DNA of 64,000 nucleotides, from NCBI GenBank assembly GCA_964020085.1, contig OZ026598.1, positions 9,731,024 to 9,795,023 of the forward strand. The letters are read 5' to 3'. Origin of the DNA: Micromussa lordhowensis. Its lineage: Eukaryota > Cnidaria > Anthozoa > Scleractinia > Lobophylliidae. Below the pieces are notes generated by a model, which saw nothing but the letters and a program-made list of their open reading frames with translations, did not search any database and was not told the DNA's origin. Positions 46,345 through 58,302 of the stretch are shown here, piece after piece (the stretch's first letter is position 1; each line of letters starts with the position of its first letter). The position numbers and the translations under genes are program-made.

Positions 46345-46962
46345 AATTAAAATAACTGTTAATCGACGTTTCGATGGATCAAACATCATTCTCAAGACAT
46401 TGAAGTCATGGCACACGACAAAAACTATTGGGGCGGACAATAATTCGTGCCCGCTCCCAAGACAATATCACATTCTCTTAAAGAAACACTAATTTTCTTG
46501 GCATTTTTCAACATTCTTTCTAGCACCTGCTTTTATCCTTTAATTTCTGCGAATTTTCCGTTATATTTAAATTTCTTTCGCTTTTATTCTTCACACAATT
46601 ATCCGTTTAGACAGCAGTTCAGTCTGTCGAAAGCTCATAGTGTTTGTACCAGTCTTTTATCTTTTTACCAGAGAACGCTTATAAAAAAAACTTATTTCTT
46701 ATAGTTATCATTCTCAAGATTGAGAAAAAGAACTAAAACCATCACTCAATGTAGTCAGACTCGATCCGCGCGAAGTTATTCACTGATGTTTAATAACTAA
46801 AACATTTACATGACATCAATCACTTTGGAATACGCATATTAGATATTCAAAATCTTCAACTCTCACGTTATAACTTTTACATTAGCATAAACGACCTCAA
46901 TCTTGAGAATGATGTTTGATACATCGAAACGTCGATTAACAGTTATTTTAATTTTTCTTATA
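46345..46962. mobile_element. Penelope-type terminal repeat fragment
   Basis: AAAATAACTGTTAATCGACG at the left is answered by CGTCGATTAACAGTTATTTT at the right. Both flank CGAAACGTC, the end of a hammerhead-like motif. The interior 46600-46690 resembles the 3' tail of the relic at 20130-20600. Confidence 0.6.
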
Positions 46963-47447
46963 ATATTTTTTACCCTCTTCATTTTTTATACGAATATTAT
47001 TTTTCCGGCCGAGGCTCAATATTCCTATTTTTTCTGCCGATTTTAGGCTGAAAATATTCTTGTTAATATTCTTGGATTATTTGACATTGTATTTGGTGTC
47101 TATGTTTTGTAGCCAGCTTACAGGCAACAAAAAACCTGACGTGACGCATATAACTTCTTGCAGAAATGTGTTTAGTCCTGAGGAGCCTGCCATTTCAAAA
47201 GGACGAGGGTGCTCGTGAGAACTTTTGAAAAGAAACGCTAAGACTGAGGTATTGAGATCCCGTTTTGTGAGTATGGCTTCACCCCGAAGAGGTACCAATA
47301 TATTCTAAAACAACGCATAAACTGAAACTTTCATAACTTTTAAAGCAATAAAGACGATTATTTTAAATACCGTCTACTCGTAAAGGTTATGAAAGCGCTG
47401 TCGTTAATAGCTATCCTGCCATATTTTTTCAAAAAAAAAAAGTTTTA
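46963..47447. other. intergenic, nothing recognised
   Basis: A 73-codon minus-strand frame at 47077-47298 has no domain. Confidence 0.35.
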
Positions 47448-48411
47448 GATAATTTGAATTCCTTGCGTGTGGTAGTACGAGCTATAGCCCTGCGTGAACT
47501 CTTGCAACTTACCTCTTGTGAATTTGTGCTGTCAACTTTTTCTTTCACGTTGTATTTTGTGTCCGTACGCCCTAAGATCTAAAATTCAAAGCGAAAAGTT
47601 TTAGCCCAGGCTACAACGCTTGATCCCAAATCTTTCAGGTACTTTTAACTTTTTAAGAGTGGTTTAGAAAAGTTTCGCGAATGCTATTTAAAAGACACTG
47701 TAGGTCTGACAGTTTTCATGTTAATCAAGGTTACCAACCTAGTCAATCTGTTTCAACCAAGACTGAGATATCACTCTTGCAATAACAAAATCTATTTCAA
47801 CGTATTAAAAGAAGTCCTTTCACACTAACACTGAGCTATTGTAGTTCTTACCGGTTAATAGTCATGCAATTTTTCAGTGATGAATCGTCCAGGGCTTTCG
47901 GTCTTTTTCTGAAGTTATACCACTCGCTTATCTCACAACATTCTTCAGTCCACCTGAATTCCCCGGCCTTTAAGGAAACAAACTGACGCACTTTGCTTCC
48001 ATTGTTGAGGTAAGATGTGGAAAAGCACTGCATGGCAAAATCTTCATTTCATTCGTGTTTCTCTATCTGTAACCTTTAATCTTTAATGAACTTTACAATA
48101 GATGTTTTCTATTTCTTTCAGTGTAGTTATAGAAACAGGTTGAAAAGACTGGGTGTTTTCCATTAGAATCCTCTAACGGAAGACTAAACATTTTCCTAAA
48201 AATTGTGATGATGAGGAGATCGAAGCCAACCGTCGTCTTAATATTCAAAAAACATTTCCATAATTTAAAGTGTTTTCCAATCCGTTGGTAAATTTAGCCT
48301 CTCTTTTCACCTGCCGTATCATAGAAATGTATATCAAGGTAATTAGAATCAGACTCGTAAAATTAATCTGCCGAGGCATTCCGTTTGTTAACTGCAATTG
48401 CCTGAGTGTAA
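47448..48411 (+). promoter_or_regulatory. 5' flank of CxxC/CAExC gene 1, duplicated at 44716-45790
   Basis: The flank runs directly to the ATG at 48412. Its conservation with the outer copy ends at the start codon. No TATA box is obvious. An inverted copy of the 139-bp tandem unit lies within it. Confidence 0.5.
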
Positions 48412-50956
48412 ATGGACGAACAAGACATAGTAGCTCTTGCAAATGGAATAAAAAACGTCGAAAAACGTTTGGACCGCAATGTTGCAGAGATGTGCACGCT
48501 TCTAGAAGCGCTTGCTGAGGAAATCTTTCAAAATCGTCCAGGGCTGCCGAGGCAAGACGCAGACGTACTCAGAACGCATTTCCATGATGTTTACAAGAGT
48601 TTGAAATTACACTTGGTGTTTCACTCAGGCGCTGATTTGTCCAGCTTTGATGCCCCAACAAAGCTTCAAGGGCTGGGCCGTTCGATCGGGCTGAACGCTG
48701 AGGAATTGCAAAGGCAATCAGACGAAAACTACCCCTTCGACTATTGTGCAGACCCTTGGGGCAAACTCCTGGAGATTGTAAGTACGCATTTTCGAATGGT
48801 GTTTTATTTCTTACGTACAGACTTACTGGGAATTACTGGTTGTATAGTGGTAACTACCCTATACCAGCAACAGGTCTATATGAGGGTTCTATAATACACT
48901 TTGCCTATAATTCACACAGGCAGACAGACATAGAGTATAATATTAGAATTTAAAACTCTGGAAAATTCTCGTGGAGAACTGACGATAGAAAGTCCATCCA
49001 TTTTTGAAATTAATGAGGTTTTCAAATACTATAGCTTGACAACATGAGTTTGACTGCAGAGCTCAAATGAACGACTGAAGACTGCAACGCAATCAAAATT
49101 TAAATCAACTTGAACACGATATATCGGTTATTTTTAAGGAGGGGAATATTGAATTAATAAAATATGACTGACGTTGACTACGTTGCTGAGAAACGAAGCG
49201 TAAACAACCTAATTTTGAGCTTGAAGCAACTGTTGACTCACAAATACAAACAAATTGGCTGAGCTCGGAAAATCTACTCAGCAATTTTCAATTGTAATTG
49301 ATATAAATTGAGGTTGCTCTGAAACCCCTCGAGAAGAAGGTTTTAAAGCTTTGAAAAAGTCCTATCTTGTCATGCTAATTGCAATTCCACAATAAAATAT
49401 GAGAGTTACCGAGCTCGTTTTTGAGTTTTAAGCACTCACAGCTAAAATCAAGGGTGTCTTAACAGGCTGTTCGGTTGCTATGGTAGTCTATTATGCCATA
49501 AAGATGACCACAACTCGTTTGTTAATCTCTGAACATTTGCGTGATATCAATATTGTTGCATCGTCTTATAAATACCAGTTATGCAACGCTTTCTCGTGAT
49601 CATAGAAAATCCTACTTTTCACCTGTATTTTCACGGCATACACACGAGTTCTTCTTTGAATTGAGAATATCAAAAATACATACTTGAGCTTCTGTTTGAA
49701 TTTTTTACCCACTCATTTTAAACAAATACAAAAAGCACTTCAGAGTGCAACACTCGACATTGTTCTTTCTGCCTTTTACGTGTGGACGAATATATGTTTC
49801 TAGACGTAAATGCGAGTACACGTGGAGACGGGGCCCAATTTTAAAGGTTGAAATATTTTCATAGTAATAGATGATCATGTTTTCTTTTCAACGTTTAGTT
49901 TAATTCCATAAAAGTAAAAGCCTCCGAGGAGACTCCAGCAGGCAGCGAAAAGCATGCCCGTGATGTACTAAAAGCGAAAACAAGAAGAAACAACCCTAGC
50001 ACTCATGAGGGAGCACTGGGCAGCAAAGAAACAGTACAAATGAAAGAGACCGCCAATCACAGCATATTTAGGCCTATTCAGTTGTAGGAGTTTGGCAATG
50101 GTTTCACATAATGGTCTCGTTATGTCAAATAGTTAATGTCAAATAAAGCTCTGTCTCGCCAGATGGTGAGTCGAGGAGCGTAACTGTTTAATTACAGGCT
50201 TAATTGACAATTTTGTTTCATTCAATCCTTTAGTTTAGTGCCATGATAGCACAAAATCCTGAGGACCAAGGCGGCAGACATGCTGAAGTTGTTATGGACA
50301 GGGCAAAAGACTTGTTAAAGGCCCTTAGCAGCAAAAATATCTTCAAGCCTAAGGCTTTGGCAATGGTTTCACATAATGATCAATGGTCTGTTGGATCATC
50401 GATTGCTGTAAGTCATTTCTTAAGGCCTCTGTGTTTGCTAAGAAGAATTACTAATTTTAAACATTGTCTGAAGAGGGCAATAGTATTTCACCAGCCTCTG
50501 GATACTGCCAATAATCAAAACTGGTCATCGCAGGCATTTCGGACTGGACGAGATGAAGCACCTGCAACAAAACCTCCTTGCCAGAATTGCACAACAATGT
50601 TTGCAAACTTACAGGGCTTCATACCACATGTGGCACGTGACGCACGTGACACACGTGACACATTCCTGGGTGCATGTGCAGAATATTGTCCTGTTGATCG
50701 GCTTCTTGAAGAAAAGTCTTTGTCAGACGAAGAAAACAAACGGATAAATGATGCACTAGAGCAAAACAAAGACATATGCAAACGTTATTTTACGAACTTT
50801 CAGGAAATTGAAATAAAGGAGTGGAACGAAGCTCTTGAGAAAATTACAGTTGTTTTTAAGGAACATCTTTTTGGTCTAAGACCACAATGTAATGACCATT
50901 TTGGTGATAGAAGTAGGTGTCCGTATATTGAATTATTGAATGACCACTCGGTTTAG
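48412..50956 (+). CDS. unrecognised CxxC/CAExC family protein, gene 1
   Basis: Exon 1 48412-48777 (122 codons, donor ATT|GTAAGT) and exon 2 50234-50956 (acceptor CAATCCTTTAG) join in phase 0 to 362 residues. Exon 1 is mostly helical in character and has DVYKSLKLHLVFHSG. Exon 2 has NIFKPKALAMVSHNDQWSVG and FLRPLCLLRRI. The signature is C238-x2-C241 (PPCQNCTTMF), 28 residues, then C270-A-E-Y-C274. No signal peptide or membrane segment is seen. The four Cys could hold one zinc. The CAE and PCxxC elements also recall cytidine-deaminase active sites, but their order is reversed, so deaminase is only a hypothesis. Paralog: 58303-59663. A MITE starts right after the stop codon. Confidence 0.8.
49899..50087 (+). 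other. truncated duplicate of exon 2 (possible alternative last exon)
   Basis: A strong acceptor (TTTCTTTTCAACGTTTAG) leads to an open phase-0 frame of 62 codons and TAG. The frame parallels the start of the real exon 2 (FNSIKVKASEE, EKHARDVLKAK, HSIFRP). After the stop the DNA still matches it (TTTGGCAATGGTTTCACATA). If used, it would give a protein of about 184 residues without the CxxC/CAExC region. Confidence 0.6.
50633..50660 (+). repeat. in-frame 9-bp repeat (x3) within gene 1
   Basis: Three CACGTGAC units encode ARDARDTRD between the CxxC and CAExC motifs. The paralog at 59.3 kb lacks them, which explains the 28- versus 25-residue spacing. Confidence 0.85.
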
Positions 50957-51290
50957 TTAAATAACAATTATTCCATGAGCCCGAGTTGGATATGAAGTGA
51001 TAAAATAACCAACGAGCGCGTAGCGCGAGTTGGTTATAATCACTTCATATCTAACAAGGGCGAATGGAATAATTGTTTTAGTAAATTCTCAAACCGGGTT
51101 TTACCGCCGATTTTTATTTCGGCCATTATAGAGGGCTGAAGTCAGTGAAAACTTTGTGCGGAAAATTTTTAAACTTGGCGCACTATTTTCCATATGACGT
51201 AAAACTCCGACTATGGGCTCATAGTCGGAGTTTTTTAGCCAATCAAAAAGCTAGAAATACAATAGTCGGAGCTGAGAATTTACTAAGATA
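50957..51290 (-). mobile_element. coral-type MITE, copy B
   Basis: Inverted copy of 23331-23662, starting within a few bases of the gene 1 stop codon. The 3' UTR of gene 1 must therefore be transposon-derived or run through it. Confidence 0.85.
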
Positions 51291-53073
51291 GGATAGCTTA
51301 TTTTTAATGTCAATTACACAGGGAGTGGTTACCCAGTCCCCGAGCTGGAGGCTTACGATGAATATGTTTGGCAAGCTAAAGACAAAATACGCATAAAAAG
51401 GACTAAGAACTACACATATCTATATAATTAATTTGGTACGTCGAGTCTAAAGATAATTAATAAGTCAGTATAGTCATGGAATCTGTGTAAATAAGTGCGG
51501 TTGCATCAAAGGCAGTTACTGCATTGGAAGCAGTAACTGCAGTAAAAGAATTTAAATATCTACAACTGATGGCAGCTGCTTCCAAAAACGAGAAATAATT
51601 TACGTGTACGAGCTGTGAAAAATCTACTGTTACAAGAATTCAGCAACCGGGAAAATACACAAATTGATCGCAGTTTCTTTGATTTTGAACATGGTTTGTC
51701 TTTTCTAAAAGAGTTTGTGTCCAGCGATTGTGTTCGCGATGTTTCTTTACAGTTTTGTGACTTTTTCGCATATTATCGCACAGATCTTTTTCTTTTTCAT
51801 CCAAAGAGCACAGGGAGCACACGATCTTGTTGAGCAAATATGGGGTAAATAAAGGAATGAAAAGAATGAATAGTTTCCCTTTGTCTCCTGTTGTCTTTCG
51901 TTACGCGACCTTACAGGAAAAACCGCTACCTACAAGTCCTGTGGAACACTATAGCGCTAAACTCGTACCTAGGCCCTTTCGCACTCTGCACTTTTTTTAT
52001 TTTTATCAGCTTTGACAATGGTGGCAACTCTTTGCCTAAACATTTTGAACGCAATCCGAAAATTCGATTGAATTTCTAAATTTCCTTGCTTTCAAGAAAC
52101 CAAAAAAAAGAAGTCGAAAGGTTTTTCTACAACTTGGACGAATTTTTTTTCGAATGCTCTTGCGACAGTCGCAGAGTTTTAGCGACTTTTGCAAAGTTTT
52201 TTCTCAAATCGCTTTTCGTAACATGATCGTACCGTTACCCCGGTACCATCCAGCGCGCGCTCGAGTTCCCCTCCATCTCCCACACATGTTTTTTTGACAC
52301 GACAAATCTTTGCAAAATCCTTACCATACTCCCAGTTTTTATCGCGGAATCTCGCTAAAACGTTTCAGGTATTAATCCGCACGCGCAAGAAAAACTGCGA
52401 ACCGTCTTCGCCTGAAATTTACCTGTCAAAACGAAGGTTCATTGACACAACGAACCTCAATTTTACACGATATGCTTGTTTGAAAGTCAAATCTCTTGTT
52501 TTGTAAAATAGCAGGAACTGTTTTAAATACTACCTCCAAAAAGTGTGACTGGTTGCCATAGCAACCATTTTAAATGAAACTTTAGCAGTTCATTTTCTCT
52601 TAATGAGTGCAATCACACGCAATTGATCTTTCTTTGCCATATTTACACCCACTTTCAGTGTTACGTGCATACGCGACATCTTTCGACATGCTATGGTCTG
52701 CGTCAAACATGTAAGTACAACGCACTTAGTTCCTTAACGGTCGAACTCGAATTTTTGCGATGAAAGATGAGTTTATTTCACATCAAACTAAGGTTTACAG
52801 TTTTGTAACTTTTTCGCATGTTATCGCACGAACGTTTTTTTTTTATCCAAGGTGTAGAGTAACCGATCAGTGTTTCTAAGAGATAAGCGTTGAAAAGATA
52901 TCTGAGAATTGTCCCTAACAATACTAAGACTGGTACTGGTCAATAGAGGAGGGAATCATGGAAATTGTCTCCACGGTGCATTGAGGGGGGATTATTAAAT
53001 GCTAACTGGGTAGATAAGGTGAATGCTACAGTGTTGTAAAAACAGTTTCCTCCTCTCTAATGACCGGAGTCAG
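51291..53073. other. intergenic with duplicated blocks
   Basis: 52430-52660 is nearly repeated at 56905-57130 (TTACACGATATGCTTGTTTG, GGTTGCCA..GCAACCATTTTAAA) and in part at 54862-54925. 51752-51830 resembles 52800-52860. No gene was recognised on either strand. Confidence 0.5.
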
Positions 53074-56000
53074 CTAAGGTTTGGCTTGGTCTTTCTTTTC
53101 AAACTTTGAGTCCAATGCCTCCATCAGCAACTTCCATCCTTTTGTCTCCTCGAGTTTTTCCTGGCTGACACCTTCCTCCTCTTCACTTGACTCCAGTTCC
53201 TGACGTAAACAAAAAATGTAGCTTTTAATTGGGGCAACCTAATGCTTACAGATCAAGAAAATTTTCTCAGTTACTCCATTCATGTTAATTTGCCAGTTAA
53301 TGGATCTTTTACACTGTCTACTCCAACCGTACCTAGACCACCCTAACAATTTTTTGGCAAATTGACCAATGGCACTTCAGTTTTAAAACAACGAAAAAGA
53401 TTGAAACTAAATCTCTAAGCCTCTGTACTATCCAGCTTGCATAAAGCAATAATTCGTTGGAATTACGTTGTTAATGTGCAAGGTATTAATTCTGCAATTT
53501 GCAGCGAAATTTGTCAAGTGGCCTTGCATCACACCATATATCAACGTGGATGTCAGGCAATTTCGGGCTTTTGCAGTTTACTCTCCGAAGTTCCGTCGTA
53601 TCCAGATTGGATTTTATTTACTTAAAATTCCGTCGGGCACACTGGGCATTCAGAAAGGCATTGCTAAACCTACCTCAGAGTCAAACGTCAATTTTCTCTG
53701 TGTCCTTTCTCCATAAATCTTCCTCAATTCAGCCTTGAAAAAAGTAAGTATTTCAAAGATATTGTATGAATGTAGTTCCACAGGCTTGAGCATTTTGGGC
53801 AATACGATTTTGAAAACAGATTGGCATTATTATGTCAGTGATGAGAATTCTTCAGCTGCACCACAATAGAGCCGCGAAACAAACGCTGCAGAAAAATACC
53901 TTTGTTCCGTGCTGGATTTTTTATATTGTTTATTTTTCAACCAAGCAAATCCCTGGAACATATGTCGTGGCGTCTATTGTTTTCATACTGCCTTGCACGC
54001 AATTTCCCTCTCACTAGCGCCAGGGGAATTTCTATTTTCTGAATCTTACAGCTAAATCTGACTAGGTGTACTGAGAGTTTTGCAGGGGATTAGCGCAGAA
54101 CGCTTGCTATTCAAGAGGTGCCCAAACTGAACACCGAGATCTTGTTTTTTAATCAAATAATTAATCCTGAGACATCAAAATTCAACGCGAAAAGAATCGA
54201 AACAAGGGAAACTTTAATTCAAATTGCAAGGTGTTGTTCCTATTCTGTGTTTTGACTGATACGTGTTCCAATTTCAGTAGCTGCACTGTAAATATATACT
54301 CACAATAAAACCTAGGGCCGTACAGAATTAAATATAACCTTATTATTTTTCCCATTTCTCAACATTTTTTCCTCTGTGATCCCCTTACTTCGGGAGGGAT
54401 AGTAACTTTGTGTTAAGAGCTGTTAAGTTCGTGTGGGCGATTTGAAAGACAAATCTCGAAATCTTAAATTCTCTCTTGACTCAGAGGAAGTAAGATACAA
54501 ACAAAGAACATGAAACAAAAGAATGAATAATTTATTAATACTTTCGACTATTGACGTATGGACTTCACCGCTTCATTGGAATTTTTTACCTGGGAATGTA
54601 ATGGAAACTCCAGATCTGAATCGATTTTTTCTTTTCCGATGCATTTCGTTTTTGCCTGCTCGTTCTTTCTTTCTCGTTTCGCCGTCTTCTCCTGAAAATA
54701 CAACAAGTAACACATTAACTGGGCTGTACGTTCAAATACTTTCCAGTTTCACTGTGTATGAAGCCAGACACAACGAATATTGTGCTTAAAACTGAAAAGG
54801 AATTTCAAATAAAGCCTGGAAAAAAAGCACTGAAGCAAGAGTTTCATTACACAGAACGAGACAGAAACTTACACGATATGCTTGTTTGAAAGTAGAATCT
54901 TTTTTGTAAAATAGCAGGAACTGTTGGCGTCAATGCTATAAAATTCCTGTGTCTAATATACTTGACAAATAAGCTATGCACCACATGCATTTTTTTGTGT
55001 AAATTATGTCAAATGTTAATTATTTAATGCTACTTCCAACTGAGCCACCATGGCCATCAAAAACTAACTTCTCCTGACATAATTTTAATATTACAACCCA
55101 AATATGATGCGTTATGCAAGTAAATTATTTTTCAAGTGTTTAGAAATCTCGGATCATGGTCGAGTGTCGATATAATGAACAGATTTGAATACCCTTTGAT
55201 ATTGAAAGGATTATGAAATCTTCATAAAGTAAACTGTTTAGGCCAACTCGTTCCCAGGGTCTCTCATCTTCCTGCCCCCCCCCCCCCCCCTGGTTTGTCT
55301 TTTCAGTGAGAGTTTGCTAACAGCGAACACAGGGAGCATGCAATCTACTTAGAGTAAATAAAGGATAGTTTACCTGCAACTCTTTGTATCGTGTTGACAT
55401 CTCTTACGATCTCTCAATGTCCAACAAACTAGAACTCAGGCCCCCAGGTCGCGCTTTGCAAAACTGCGCGCAAACATTTTGGACGCAATCCGACTTCAGA
55501 CTTCAGCACGAGGCTCCGGTGAATATGGTGCTTATTCCCCGGAGCCTCGTGCTGAGGTCTATTGTTCAGTTTAGGCTTAAAATTGGTGTATTCAACATGT
55601 ACTGTCCGAGACACGAGAGGCGTTCTGAGAAAGGGTGTCGCTCCAGACTTCCTCGGCTAGATCGCCTATTTTGCGACCGGATGAGTGGTGACTGGTCTCA
55701 AGTCAGTGTCAGACATTACTTTCTACACTTGAATAATAGAAATAGTAAATGAAACTTCCGTCAGGCATACTGGGCATTCGGAAAGGCATTGCTAAACCTA
55801 CCTCAGAGTCAAACGTCAATTTTCTCTGTGTCCTTTCTCCATAAATCTTCCTCAATTCATCCTTGAAAAAAGAGTTAGGATTTCAAAGATATTGTATCTC
55901 AGTAGTTTTACAAGCCCATGCAGTTCGGGCAATACGATTTGAAAAAAAGTGTGACGTTATTATTCAAGTGAGAATTTTGCACGACAACAGAGGCCAAAGA

Positions 56001-57338
56001 AACGCGGCAGAAAGATATTCTAGTTCGATCGCGTTGGATTTTCTATATTGTAATGAAATTATCGGACCATACAATGTCGCGTTCATTGTTTTCATAGTAC
56101 TGCCTTGCGCCAAATTTCCTTCTCACTTTCTCCAGCTGAATATATCAGCCTTGGTAGGGTGTTGCAGGGGATTAGCGCATCACGCTTGCTATGCTAGAGC
56201 TGCCCAAAATTAAGATTACGATCTTGTTTTATCGTTGTCTTTTAATCAAAGAATTAATCCTGAAACCTCATGATCCAACGCAATCGAAACAAAGGAAGCT
56301 TTAATTCAAATTGTAACGTATTGTTCCTGTTCTGTGCTTTCACGGATATCTATTCCAATTACACTACAGCTGCACTGCAAATACTCACAATAGGACCCTA
56401 GTTTCCTGTAGAGAGAGGCATATTTAACTTTATTATTTTCGCCAGTTCTTATTCCAGTTCTTTTGTCAAGGTAAGATTAAAATCATAAACTTAAATATCC
56501 TGGGGGATCTTCGGCAACTTTTCTCAACTTTTTTCCTCGGGGATTCCCATAGATCACGAGGTGGGTGACGCGCCGGTGTAACATCGTGTGAGTGACTCAG
56601 AGGAAGAAACAAAAAATAACGTAAAACTAAACGATGAATAATTCATTATTACCCTTCGAATATTGCTGCCCGATGAGCACGTATGGACTTCCTTGTAATT
56701 TTTCACCTGGGAATGTGATGGAAACTCCAGATTTGAATCGATGTCGGCTTCTTCTTTACCGATTTTTCGTTTTGTCTTCGCTTGAAATGCAACAAAATAT
56801 TAACCTAGCTACTCGTCGAAGGTTGAAGCCGGAAATAACGAATACTGTATTTAAACTGAAAAGGAATTTCCAAATAAAGTACTGAAAAAGAGTTAACAGT
56901 CAAAACTTAGATTCACTGACACAACGAAACATAATTTTACACGATATGCTTGTTTGAAAGTCAAATCTTGTTTGGTAAAATAGCAGGAACTGCTGTAAAT
57001 ATTACCTCAAAAAAGTGTGGCTGGTTGCCAAAGCAACCATTTTAAATAAAACTTTAGCACTTCAGTATCTCGTAATGAGTGCAATCACACGCAATTGATC
57101 TTTCTTTGCCATATTTACACCCACTTTTAGTTTTTGTGCTTAGGCTTTCGACCCAGTGCTATCTTGTGGCATGTGTCTTTTCAGGTCTTACCTGTGCTGT
57201 TTGTTTATCGCCTGGATTTTCTGAGGAATTTAAAGATTCTGAAGTTTTCAGTCTTTCAGGGCTAAAGGAATTGTCAGATAGCACTTGCAACCTCGCATAT
57301 TTTCTGGAAGATTGAGGATCGTATTCAACTGCAGCCAT
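53074..57338 (-). CDS. small charged protein of unknown function, four exons
   Basis: Exons 57338-57192, 54691-54590, 53733-53674 and 53199-53074 all join in phase 0 into 144 residues. Their junctions are canonical (CACAG|GTAAGA, TATTTTCAG, CCCAG|GTAAAA, TTTTTCAAG, GAG|GTAGGT, TTACGTCAG). The order is MAAVEYDPQSSRKYARLQ, a basic KRERKNEQAKTK exon, RKIYGERTQRKLTFDSE, then ESSEEEEG and TKGWKLLMEALDSK. The protein is strongly charged, probably disordered, and belongs to no family I know. The second and third exons have a duplicate pair at 56780-56707 and 55861-55802. It is transcribed away from gene 2, with about 965 bp between the two start codons, and lies between the two CxxC/CAExC genes. Confidence 0.65.
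55246..55292. repeat. MITE end fragment plus poly(C) tract
   Basis: TCGTTCCCAGGGTCTCTC followed by about 16 C. It is related to the hairpin at 3481-3562. Confidence 0.5.
55503..55555. repeat. perfect 17-bp hairpin
   Basis: TCAGCACGAGGCTCCGG (55503-55519) pairs exactly with CCGGAGCCTCGTGCTGA (55539-55555) across a 19-nt loop. It lies between the two duplicated exon pairs of the charged-protein gene. Confidence 0.85.
55802..56780 (-). pseudogene. duplicated exon pair of the charged-protein gene
   Basis: 55861-55802 is almost identical to 53733-53674 (one residue differs, DELRK for AELRK), with the same splice sites. 56780-56707 corresponds to 54691-54590 (AKTKRKIGKEEADIDSNLEF) but is shorter and starts in another phase. 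Splicing exon 1 directly to it would shift the frame and soon reach a stop. The pair is therefore probably skipped or decaying. Confidence 0.6.
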
Positions 57339-57739
57339 TCCAGTTTCCAAATAGTCTCCTCCGCAGCAGGGGGAGAAGCGTTGCGTAACGACCCTAATAA
57401 CGGATGCGGAGTAGACTAGTTTCCAAAGCAATCAAAAATATTTTGCGTGTGCAAAACAAAACATTTTTTGACAGGTGGAGAAGGTGGAAAAAAACATGAA
57501 AAAAAGTTATAAGTTGATTGGCTCTTTCAGTTCTTATGATCTATTGGTGGACAGAAGTAAAGACAAAGTCATAAGTATATTTTTGTGAACACGTTAAATA
57601 TTCTAAAGTTTTCCGAGTTTGAGCTCGAGGGTATATTAGACAACAACAACAACCCCAAAGATCTCCTGAAAGAATTAGGATCTTTCCTGTGTTCCACCAA
57701 AAGCAACCAAAGAAGGCGTTCGACAATAACCTGTGGCTC

Positions 57740-57770
<31 letters not shown>

Positions 57771-58302
57771 CTTTCACTCGTGTTTCTATAACTCGATAGA
57801 GACACGGCACATGTTTTCTATATTTATATTTATATTGGCACACGATACACGAAGCAGCCAAAGAGTGTCTCCGTGTGAACGATAAAACGTGTCTGTAATA
57901 AGAACTGAGATAGTTCCAATCGAGCTATGACACGGGAAACAAGACAAGAATATTATCCACATATGGTAAGACACTGACAGCCGCTGGTTTCCGCCTTAGG
58001 CAATCCTCTTGTAAGATCTTTTAAAAGGAAGCGAGATATATTTGTTTTAATTTCGCTTTTGTATCCTGGTGAAAGAGCGTCTACAAGACGGCGACGCTAA
58101 CTGTCTCTCGTTCCACCTGCCACTAAATAAGCGTCGAGTACCAATCTTTTTACAGTCAGGATCGCAGCGCTCATTCCTTTTGATCTGTTCCTTAATTTCA
58201 AAGTTTGGAGACAATTTTCTTACTTCTACCTCAGCGCTTTGAACGTGGAATGCAAGGCGTTCACTATAAAAAGTGAAGGGATAAAAAACTTGAAACAGCC
58301 AA
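57339..58302. promoter_or_regulatory. divergent promoter region between the charged-protein gene and gene 2
   Basis: About 965 bp separates two divergent start codons. A TATAAAAAG box lies at 58266-58274, only 29-37 nt before the gene 2 ATG. A minus-strand frame at 57541-57861 shows no domain. Confidence 0.4.

Noticed and set aside
57541..57861. 106-codon minus-strand frame in the divergent promoter
   Set aside because: Cys-rich only by composition, with no domain and no conservation with any other part of the window.
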